64,000 nt of DNA, taken from the NCBI GenBank assembly GCA_965530755.1, contig CBESNA010000003.1, forward strand, positions 82,350-146,349, read 5' to 3'. A model generated the notes under the pieces. It was not told the origin of the DNA. It did no database searches and saw only the letters and a list, made by a program, of their open reading frames with translations. Positions 31,968-39,391 of this stretch are shown here, in pieces; position 1 is the stretch's first letter, and the number at the start of each line of letters is the position of its first letter. The position numbers and the translations under genes are program-made. The stretch comes from SZUA-35 sp965530755 (GTDB lineage Bacteria > Actinomycetota > Acidimicrobiia > Acidimicrobiales > SZUA-35).

Positions 31968-33287
31968 ATGGTCACAGAAATGAACGCCGAGCTCGGCGAC
32001 GACCCAGCCGTCGTCCCGAACCCCGCTGCCACGGACGATCCGTGGATCGAAGCGCACGTCGGCGCGGCCTCCGCTGCTTCGGCCCTGCTGCTCGGCATGG
32101 GTCTCTTGATGGTCGGCAACGCCCTCGGGGGCTCCGTCATCGGTATCCGGGCCGAGCTCGAGGCCTTCAACACACTCGCCACCGGTGCGATCATGGCTGC
32201 GTACTTCGGCGGGTTCCTCATCGGATCCCGCCTGGCGATGCGGTTGCTGGCCCAGGTCGGCCACGTGCGTGTCTTCGCTGCGCTTGCATCGTTGGCATCG
32301 ACGGTCGCCTTGGTGCAGGCGATTGCCGTGCATCCGCTCGTGTGGGGCCCAACCCGTTTCATCACCGGAATGTGCATGGCCGGTCTGTATGTCGTCGCCG
32401 AATCCTGGCTCAACGACATCGCGAGGCCAGAGACACGGGGTCGGATCCTTGCGGCCTACATGGTCGTGTCGATGGGCGGCGTGGCGATCGGCCAAGCGCT
32501 GCTTGTCACCGCCAGCGCTCTCGACGTCACGCTCTTCATCGTCGCTTCGGTGCTCATCTCGATGGCGGTGATCCCGATTTCGCTGTCCACGTCGCATGCG
32601 CCCACAAAGGCGACGCCAGAACCCATGTCGCTTTCTGAAATGGTGCGCATCGTCCCGACGGGCATGATCAGCATGTTGTTCGTCGGAGTTTCGGCCGGCG
32701 TCCTCTTCGGCATGGGTCCCGTGTTCGCAACTCGAAGTGGCCTCACATCGAATCAGACGGCGCTCTTCCTGTTCGCCCCGATTCTGGGTGCGGTGGTGTT
32801 CCAGTTCCCCCTCGGGATCATCTCCGACCGGGTCCCCCGTCGAGGTCTGCTGGCGGTCGTGGCGACGACGGCCGCAGTGATCGCGCTCGGTCTCACCCGA
32901 CTGGACGTCACATCGACCACCGGAACTGCAGCGATGTTCCTGCTCGGCGGTGCGATGTTCCCTCTCTATTCGCTCGCGATTGCCTACACCAACGACTGGA
33001 TACCGGACTCCCAGAGGGTGGCGGCCAGTTCGTCACTGGTGATGATCAACGGCACGGGCGCCATCCTCGGACCGCTGGCCGCCGCGGTTTTATTCTCGGT
33101 CAGCGACGACGCATTCTTCTATCTCATCGCCGCCGCACACGCTCTGATGGCCACGTACATCGGCTGGCGGATCATGGTCAAGGACGCCCTTCCGATGGAT
33201 CGGCAAGAGGCGTGGGTGCCGCTGTCGTCACGCGCCACCGCAGCCATCTCCGTCCTGGCTCGCCCCGTCCGCAAACGGGATCGCTGA
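31968..33287 (+). CDS. MFS transporter, YcaD-like
   Basis: A 439-residue major facilitator with twelve predicted helices. The pattern of an early GNALGGSVIGIR loop, ESWLNDIARPETRGRILAAYM in the middle and GIISDRVPRRGLL in the second half is that of the YcaD/CynX-like branch, whose substrates are mostly unknown. The ATG at 31968 was preferred; a second in-frame ATG at 31980 is possible. A TAGCGT -10 box at 31921 would give a leader of about 35 bases. It is divergent from the VanY-like gene. Confidence 0.82.
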   Translation: MVTEMNAELGDDPAVVPNPAATDDPWIEAHVGAASAASALLLGMGLLMVGNALGGSVIGIRAELEAFNTLATGAIMAAYFGGFLIGSRLAMRLLAQVGHVRVFAALASLASTVALVQAIAVHPLVWGPTRFITGMCMAGLYVVAESWLNDIARPETRGRILAAYMVVSMGGVAIGQALLVTASALDVTLFIVASVLISMAVIPISLSTSHAPTKATPEPMSLSEMVRIVPTGMISMLFVGVSAGVLFGMGPVFATRSGLTSNQTALFLFAPILGAVVFQFPLGIISDRVPRRGLLAVVATTAAVIALGLTRLDVTSTTGTAAMFLLGGAMFPLYSLAIAYTNDWIPDSQRVAASSSLVMINGTGAILGPLAAAVLFSVSDDAFFYLIAAAHALMATYIGWRIMVKDALPMDRQEAWVPLSSRATAAISVLARPVRKRDR

Positions 33288-33290
33288 CGG

Positions 33291-34070
33291 TCAAGCGGGC
33301 ACGTCGAACCGTCGGAGCTGGTCGGACCCGGTGAACAGGCGTCTGGAGATCCCCAGGCTCATCACCGCCGTGGTCGTCGCCACGCTGCCGAGGACGAGGT
33401 ACATCACCGACAGCTGCACACGGACAGCATCGACCGGTTCGACACCGGCGAGAATGAGGCCAACCATCGCCCCAGGTAGGGCGATGATGCCGACGGCCTT
33501 CGTCGACTCGATCTGGGGCACCAACGCAGTTCGCAACGCTTGCCGCAAGTGCGGCTGGAAGGCTGCCGAGGCGCTGAGTCCGAGTGCGAGGCGACCCTCG
33601 ATGTCGATCCGCTGTTTCGATGCTGCGGTGAAGAGCTGCCTGGAGACCAGCACGGTCGCCGACAACGAATTGCCGACCACGATGCCGGCGAGCGGCACGA
33701 TCGTTCGTCCCTCGATGTCGTAGACACCGAACCCGAAGAGCACACCGAGAGTGACCACTGCGCTTGCGGCATAGGCGACCAGCGACAACGGCAGAACGTC
33801 CGGCACCTCCGATGCCCGCTGCTGGGTGGTGTAGGCAGCGAACCCGAGCATGAACGCCAACCAAACGAACGAGAGCACGAGAGGGTCGCCCGGGTCGACG
33901 ATGAGCTGCAAGGCGTACCCGACGATGATGAGCTGCACGAGGGCTCGAATCGAGGCGAACAGCACGCTGCGTTCGAGGCCCAGCTGACGCCACAGTGAGA
34001 TCCCAATGGCGACGGCGATGAGAATGGACGACGCCGCCATGCCGAGCAACCCGATGTCGGTGCGTGCCAT
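33291..34070 (-). CDS. fetB: ABC permease, FetB-like (UPF0014)
   Basis: A 259-residue membrane permease of the UPF0014/FetB family with seven or so helices. Characteristic stretches are GNSLSATVLVSRQL, LPGAMVGLILAGVEPVDAVRVQ and the C-terminal SRRLFTGSDQL. FetAB in E. coli exports iron under oxidative stress. The ATG at 34070 overlaps the stop of the ATPase gene (TGATG), so the two are coupled. Convergent with the MFS gene, three bases apart. Confidence 0.87.
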   Translation of the reverse strand: MARTDIGLLGMAASSILIAVAIGISLWRQLGLERSVLFASIRALVQLIIVGYALQLIVDPGDPLVLSFVWLAFMLGFAAYTTQQRASEVPDVLPLSLVAYAASAVVTLGVLFGFGVYDIEGRTIVPLAGIVVGNSLSATVLVSRQLFTAASKQRIDIEGRLALGLSASAAFQPHLRQALRTALVPQIESTKAVGIIALPGAMVGLILAGVEPVDAVRVQLSVMYLVLGSVATTTAVMSLGISRRLFTGSDQLRRFDVPA

Positions 34071-34774
34071 CAGCCCTCTCCGATCAGCCGACGGACCCGC
34101 GTGTCGTCGTGGTCTGACAACTCGCCGATGTGGCCGAACGCCACCATCTGCCCGCCGTCGAGCACCATCACGTGGTCGGCGAGCCGCCTGAGTTGGTCGG
34201 TGTCGTGGGTGACCCACACGATGGGCACACCACCGTCGGCGATCTCGCGTCCGAGTTCCTCGATGGTGCGTCTCGCGTCACCGTCGAGTGCCGCCGTTGG
34301 TTCGTCGGCCAGCAGAAACGACGGACCTGTCAGCAAGGCCCGAGCCACACACATGCGCTGCGCCTCACCACCGCTGAGGTCGGAGGCCTGTCTGGCCAGC
34401 AACTCGGCCGACAGACCGACGTGTTCGAGCACGTGCCCCGCCCGCTCGGCCGTCACGTTGGGGTCGGCCACACGCAGATTGTCGAGGACATCGCCGTCGA
34501 AGATCGGCGGCGTCTGGAAGACCATCCCGACCCGTCGGCGCAGATCGCTCGGCTCGAAGGACGACAGCGGCTCACCGTCCAAAGCGATCGTGCCGCTGAT
34601 CGGATCATCGAGTCGATTGAGCAGTCTCAGCAATGTCGACTTGCCCGATCCCGAAGGGCCGGCCAGTGCAGTGATCCCCTCGCCAGGGATGTCGACCGTG
34701 ATGCCGTTCAGGATCGGATGCTCCGGCGGGCCGGCGACCACGTCGCGTAGTCGAAACGATGGCGAAGTGGTCAC
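34070..34774 (-). CDS. fetA: ABC ATPase, FetA-like
   Basis: A 234-residue ATP-binding subunit for the adjacent FetB-like permease. Walker A GPSGSGKST, the Q-loop VFQTPPIFDGD, the LSGGEAQRMCVARALL signature and Walker B FLLADEPTAALD are complete; WVTHDTDQL carries the switch histidine. The GTG at 34774 is decided by TACGGT plus six bases directly upstream, so the operon is probably leaderless. Iron or another divalent metal as substrate is by analogy only. Confidence 0.88.
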   Translation of the reverse strand: MTTSPSFRLRDVVAGPPEHPILNGITVDIPGEGITALAGPSGSGKSTLLRLLNRLDDPISGTIALDGEPLSSFEPSDLRRRVGMVFQTPPIFDGDVLDNLRVADPNVTAERAGHVLEHVGLSAELLARQASDLSGGEAQRMCVARALLTGPSFLLADEPTAALDGDARRTIEELGREIADGGVPIVWVTHDTDQLRRLADHVMVLDGGQMVAFGHIGELSDHDDTRVRRLIGEG

Positions 34775-34786
34775 CGCCGCACCGTA
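34775..34786 (-). promoter_or_regulatory. -10 box TACGGT for leaderless fetAB-like operon
   Basis: On the minus strand TACGGT (34786 to 34781), six bases, then GTG at 34774. It sits in the short gap after the MMPL gene. Confidence 0.6.
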
Positions 34787-34797
34787 GGCCGAGAAGG

Positions 34798-37179
34798 TCA
34801 GACGGTGACGGTTTCGCCCGGAGTCTCGTCGATCTTCATCGCCGAGGGAGGCTCGTGGTGGCCACCCTCGACATTGAGATCTGGAAGGATCCGGTCGAGC
34901 CACGCCGGCAGCCACCAGTTGCGAGCTCCGAGCAGCTGCATGGTCGAAGGAACCAGGAGCATGCGGACGATGGTGGCATCGATCAGCACGGCCATGGAGA
35001 GACCGAGACCGAACAGTTTGATGATGCGATCATCCTCGAACAGGAAGCTGCCGAACACCACGACCATGATCGCGGCAGCAGCGGTGATGACCCGCGCCGT
35101 CATAGCGAGGCCGTCGGCCACCGAGTTGACGGGGTCGCCGGTGCGCTCGTATTCCTCTTTCACCCGGGAAAGCAGGAACACCTCATAGTCCATCGAGAGG
35201 CCGAAGACGATGGCGAACATCATCATCGGTATGAATGGCTCGATCGGCGCACCCTCGATACCGAAGATCGACCCGAACCAACCCCACTGGAAGATCGCAA
35301 CGACAACACCGTAGGCAGAACCGATCGAGAGCATGTTCAGCACCACCGCCTTCAGCGGCACCATGATCGATCGGAAGACCGCCATTAACAACAGGAACGA
35401 CACGAGCAGCACCACGCCGAAGAACAGCAGGATGCGACCGCCGAGGAAGCCGGTGAAATCGATGTTCGCAGCGGTCGCCCCCGTGACATATGGAGTCAGT
35501 CCGCTGTCAGCCACGACGCCGGGAACAGTGTCGTCGCGAAGGGTCCGGACGAGCTCCTCAGTTGCCTCGTCCTGGGGCGAAGTCGTCGGCTGCAACTGGA
35601 TGATCGCTGCGCTCGGGTTGTCCGGATCGTTCGGGATCGGAGGTGAGGCGAACGCCACACCCTCGGTCTGATTCAGTTCCTCGGAAAGAGCGACAAGCAC
35701 CTGGAGGTCTGCGGGCGAGTTCAGCTCGGTGACGACAGCAAGCGGGCCGTTGGCCCCAGGACCGAATCCTTCGGCCAGGAGGTCGTAAGCCTGACGGGTG
35801 GTGGTCTCCTCGCGGAAGTTGCCCTCGTCCGAGAACCCGAGGCGGAGGTCGAGCAACGGTGAGGCAAGCACCAGGAGGAACGCTGCGCCGCCGATGGCAA
35901 AGACCCATGGGCGGGACTGGATGATGCGGCTGAGTCGATACCAGATGGTCTCGCGGGTCGGCACTTCCCGACGGGCGGGTAGCGCCTTCTTGAGCGCTGT
36001 CGAGAGCGGAAGCGACCCGACCACCATGACCGCGATCGCCAATCCGACCAATGGGAGCGAGGTCAGGAGCGGGTCGAGACCGAGCCCCAGCATGAGCAGA
36101 GCGAGCGAGATCAGGACCGAGGCGGCCATGCCCCGGTAGCGGGTGAGATTCACTCGTTCACGAACGATGCCGAGCGCGGCCGGCAGCAGTGTGATCGACG
36201 ATGCCATCACAATGGCGACCGTGGTTGCGGCCCCGATTCCCAGCCCGGTGATGAACCCGAGGCCGATCAAGAGGAGGCCCAGCAGCGAGACCACGACAGT
36301 GGCGCCGGCGAAGACCACAGCGCGACCGGCGGTGTCGAGGGCGACCGCCGTCGCATCTTCTGGACCGAAGCCCTGGGCCAGCGCTTCGCGGTAGCGGGTG
36401 ACGATGAACAGGGCGTAGTCGATGCCGACACCGAGACCGATCATGAGGCCGATGGTCGTGGCGAAATCCGGGATGCCGACGACGTTCGAGAGGAGGGTGA
36501 TCAGCATGGCCCCGATGGCCACGCCCAGTACGGCGACACCAATGGTGGTGCCCATAGCCACGACCGAACCCATGGCCACGATGAGCACCATGACAGCGAA
36601 GGCAAGGCCGAGCACTTCGGACTCGGGCGGTTCGAACGCGCCGAAAGCGGCGCCCCCGATCTCGACTCGCAGTCCGTCGACTTCCTCCAGTCGCTGCAAC
36701 TCGATCAGCTCCCCGATCGCGGCACCCATCTCGGAGGCCTTGATCTGGTCTGTGCCGGTGGGCAGATTGATGGTGGCGTAGGCGATCTCACCGGAACGCT
36801 CACCCGCTCCGGCGATGTTCCGCAAACCTTCGGGATCGTATGGACTCACCAGCGACAGCTCATCGAACGTGGCACCCTCACCGCTGTCGGCACGAATGGC
36901 GTCGAACAGACCTGTCATTGCGGCCACCACGTCAGGGTCGTCGACTCCCTGCTCTGCCTCGAACACAATCGTGCCAGGAAGACCGCCGCCCGATCCACCG
37001 AAGGAGCCCTCGAGGATCTCGAAGCCCGACGCGGAGTCGGAGTCGGGGATCTCGAAACTTCCGTCGTAGGCGGGACCGATGGCTCGGACAAGGACGCCGA
37101 TGACGAGGAACACCACTGCCCACGCGGCGATGACTTTTCTGGCGTTGTTGAAACACCAGCGTGCGAGTCGTTCGTACAT
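34798..37179 (-). CDS. MMPL-family RND transporter
   Basis: A 793-residue RND-type membrane transporter with two homologous halves, each a large extracytoplasmic loop followed by five helices. The GLGVGIDYALFIVTRYREAL segment (first half) and GLSMDYEVFLLSRVKEEY (second half) carry the Asp-Tyr pair of MMPL proton relay, as in mycobacterial MmpL lipid exporters. Actinobacterial MMPL proteins export lipids or glycolipids; the cargo here is unknown. The ATG at 37179 has GGAG eight bases upstream and a TAGCGT -10 box at 37229 to 37224, so it is likely transcribed separately from the one-carbon operon that ends 82 bases before. Confidence 0.92.
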   Translation of the reverse strand: MYERLARWCFNNARKVIAAWAVVFLVIGVLVRAIGPAYDGSFEIPDSDSASGFEILEGSFGGSGGGLPGTIVFEAEQGVDDPDVVAAMTGLFDAIRADSGEGATFDELSLVSPYDPEGLRNIAGAGERSGEIAYATINLPTGTDQIKASEMGAAIGELIELQRLEEVDGLRVEIGGAAFGAFEPPESEVLGLAFAVMVLIVAMGSVVAMGTTIGVAVLGVAIGAMLITLLSNVVGIPDFATTIGLMIGLGVGIDYALFIVTRYREALAQGFGPEDATAVALDTAGRAVVFAGATVVVSLLGLLLIGLGFITGLGIGAATTVAIVMASSITLLPAALGIVRERVNLTRYRGMAASVLISLALLMLGLGLDPLLTSLPLVGLAIAVMVVGSLPLSTALKKALPARREVPTRETIWYRLSRIIQSRPWVFAIGGAAFLLVLASPLLDLRLGFSDEGNFREETTTRQAYDLLAEGFGPGANGPLAVVTELNSPADLQVLVALSEELNQTEGVAFASPPIPNDPDNPSAAIIQLQPTTSPQDEATEELVRTLRDDTVPGVVADSGLTPYVTGATAANIDFTGFLGGRILLFFGVVLLVSFLLLMAVFRSIMVPLKAVVLNMLSIGSAYGVVVAIFQWGWFGSIFGIEGAPIEPFIPMMMFAIVFGLSMDYEVFLLSRVKEEYERTGDPVNSVADGLAMTARVITAAAAIMVVVFGSFLFEDDRIIKLFGLGLSMAVLIDATIVRMLLVPSTMQLLGARNWWLPAWLDRILPDLNVEGGHHEPPSAMKIDETPGETVTV

Positions 37180-37223
37180 GTCGGTACTCCGGGTCGGGCG
37201 GCGGGGCCAGTCGGGCTGGCAAT

Positions 37224-37229
37224 ACGCTA
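37224..37229 (-). promoter_or_regulatory. -10 box TAGCGT for the MMPL gene
   Basis: TAGCGT on the minus strand about 45 bases before the MMPL start codon, in the gap after the acyl-CoA ligase gene. Confidence 0.4.
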
Positions 37230-37261
37230 CGAGACCGTACCTGGGCGATTCCGACGTCCGA

Positions 37262-38980
37262 TCAGACGTACTCGTCGCGGAGCTGGCGTTTGAGGAACTT
37301 CCCGTTGGCGTTCTGCGGGAGTGGTTCGGTACGGAACCAGATGTTGCCGGGGATCTTGTGTTTCGCCATCATCGGAGCGAGGAACTCCCGCAGCTCATCG
37401 GCTGTGAGGGACGCACCCGAGCGCAGCACGACGGCGGCGGCGACATCTTCGCCGAGACGCTCGTCCGGTATGCCGAAGACGGCTGCCTCCGCGATGGCCG
37501 GATGGGTGTAGATCACCGTTTCGACTTCGGAGCAGTAGACGTTCTCGCCGCCCCGCAGCACCATGTCCTTTGCTCGGTCGACGATGTGGACGAATCCGTC
37601 ATCGTCGATGAAGGCAATGTCCCCGGTGTTGAACCAACCGTCCTGGATGGACTCGGCCGTGGCCTCTGGCTGATTGATGTAGCCCTTGATCACGATGGGA
37701 CCCTTCACCAGCAATTGGCCTCGCTCGCCCTGGGGCAGATCGTTGCCCACCTCGTCGATGACCTTGCCGTCCACGTTGGGAACCAGCGGACCACATGACT
37801 CCGGTTTCATCACATACATCACGCTGGAGTTGGCCGTGAGAATACCGTGGGTCTCCGTGAGGCCATAGCCGGTCGACGGAGCACCCTTCGGCAGGGCATC
37901 GTCGATCTTCTTTACGAGGTCGGGCTGCAGCGGTGCTCCGCCTCCGCCAAGGCCCTGCAATGACGAGGTGTCGCGCGTCTGCCAATCCGGATGCAGCAGC
38001 ATCTCTCGACTCATCGTCGGGACGCCGGAGAAGTTGGTGACCTGCTCCCGCTCGATGAGTTCGAGCGCTCGGGCCGGGTCCCACTTGTAGGTGAGGATGA
38101 GCTTGGCCCCGACCATGGTGGCTGGATGGAGGAGGCAGTTGCACGCCGTGACGTGGAACAGCGGCGTCGGCGCCATGTACGACGGAGGCAACGGCTCTTC
38201 GACAGCTTCGTCTGAAACCTCGCCCGCTGCCGCTTTGGCCTTGGCACCCGCCAATGCCGACACCATGCCCATGAACACGATGTTCAACAGGTTGTGCACC
38301 GAACCGCGGTGCGTCAGCTGCGCCCCCTTCGGGGTCCCGGTGGTACCGGATGTGTAGAAGATCGTGATGTCGTCATCCGGGTCGATGTCGACCTCAGGCA
38401 GCGCGTCCGGGGCCGACGCCGGGTCGATCACGTCGCTCCAGTGCGCAGAATCCGCTGGGAGATCGGTCTCGGTGCGGACGGCGATGATGGCGAGATCTGC
38501 GTTCGCACGAAGTGCGTCGAGATGGGGAATGACCCGTTCGAGACGCTCCCGATCGCAGATGAGGACCTTCGGCCGCGAGTCGTCGAGAGCGAATTCCATC
38601 TCGGGTCCGGTCCACCAGGCGTTCATGCCCACGGCTGCCGCTCCGATCGAGGCGATCGCCCAGTAGCTGATCACCCACTCCGGATAGTTGCGCATCGCGA
38701 TGGCCACTCGGTCGCCGCGTTCAACGCCATGGTCGGTCACGAGGTGATGAGCGAGGGCCCTTACCAGCGCGGCGGTCTCGGTGAACGTGTAGCGCTCGTC
38801 TTCGTAGACGATGTAGTCCTTGTCGCCGTGGAAGGTGGCCATCTCCCACACTGCCCGCATGTCGGCCGGCCCCTGTTCGAAGACCCGCATCGGCACGCCC
38901 CGGACCTCGGTTTCGACCATGGCAAATCCACTGCCAGGGGCGATCAGTTCGTTCCATGCTTCTTTGAAGTGCTCGATCAC
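37262..38980 (-). CDS. acyl-CoA synthetase (class I adenylate-forming)
   Basis: A 572-residue ANL-superfamily ligase making acyl-AMP and then acyl-CoA. Core motifs are present: the P-loop YTSGTTGTPKGAQLTH, GYGLTET(H), and GWFNTGDIAFIDDDGFVHIVDRAKDMVLRGGENVY, with the catalytic lysine near the end in NANGKFLKRQL. It is the last gene of the folD-mttB-dehydrogenase-DUF971 operon, 57 bases after DUF971. It may activate a carboxylated quaternary amine such as carnitine or a butyrobetaine, as CaiC does, but the acyl substrate cannot be read from sequence. The GTG at 38980 gives an N-terminus like that of related ligases; a GTG at 39025 is an alternative. Confidence 0.87.
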   Translation of the reverse strand: MIEHFKEAWNELIAPGSGFAMVETEVRGVPMRVFEQGPADMRAVWEMATFHGDKDYIVYEDERYTFTETAALVRALAHHLVTDHGVERGDRVAIAMRNYPEWVISYWAIASIGAAAVGMNAWWTGPEMEFALDDSRPKVLICDRERLERVIPHLDALRANADLAIIAVRTETDLPADSAHWSDVIDPASAPDALPEVDIDPDDDITIFYTSGTTGTPKGAQLTHRGSVHNLLNIVFMGMVSALAGAKAKAAAGEVSDEAVEEPLPPSYMAPTPLFHVTACNCLLHPATMVGAKLILTYKWDPARALELIEREQVTNFSGVPTMSREMLLHPDWQTRDTSSLQGLGGGGAPLQPDLVKKIDDALPKGAPSTGYGLTETHGILTANSSVMYVMKPESCGPLVPNVDGKVIDEVGNDLPQGERGQLLVKGPIVIKGYINQPEATAESIQDGWFNTGDIAFIDDDGFVHIVDRAKDMVLRGGENVYCSEVETVIYTHPAIAEAAVFGIPDERLGEDVAAAVVLRSGASLTADELREFLAPMMAKHKIPGNIWFRTEPLPQNANGKFLKRQLRDEYV

Positions 38981-39037
38981 CTGGACATGGTGGTACAGAC
39001 CGATCAGACGTGCCAGTCGACACACCCACCTGAGCGA

Positions 39038-39391
39038 TCAGTCAGCCTCGGCCCATCGACGGAACGTCTCGAATGGATAGATGCCAGTCGTATGACCGTC
39101 GTTCCAGAGGAACGACAAACCCCACGCTCCGTGCATCTCGGCGTCATCGATGGCGAGCGGTACAGGACTTCCCGGCCGTGGCCAGACGTCCTCGCCCTGC
39201 TCACGAAACACGCGACAGGTGGCACACGGGCATCCGAGCCTCACCTCGACGAGGTTGAACTCGGCCACCAGACCATCAGTCCACTGGACCGTGACCGTCC
39301 CGGCCGGGCGGTCGACGGTCACCGAGACGTCGTTCGGATCGACCGGCGGTTGTACAGAAGGGTTGCTCACCAACTCATTCAAGCCGGTCAC
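39038..39391 (-). CDS. stand-alone DUF971 (GBBH-like N-terminal domain) protein
   Basis: A 117-residue protein made of just the DUF971 domain, the module found at the N-terminus of gamma-butyrobetaine hydroxylase and trimethyllysine hydroxylase. The C54-x-C56-x2-C59 (CPCATC) cluster and H87 match the zinc site of that domain. The 2-oxoglutarate dioxygenase part is missing. The GTG at 39391 overlaps the stop codon of the dehydrogenase gene (GTGA), so the two are translationally coupled. Function as a free domain is unknown; coupling to amine-oxidising genes suggests a role in handling a trimethylammonium compound or in enzyme assembly. Confidence 0.85.
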   Translation of the reverse strand: MTGLNELVSNPSVQPPVDPNDVSVTVDRPAGTVTVQWTDGLVAEFNLVEVRLGCPCATCRVFREQGEDVWPRPGSPVPLAIDDAEMHGAWGLSFLWNDGHTTGIYPFETFRRWAEAD

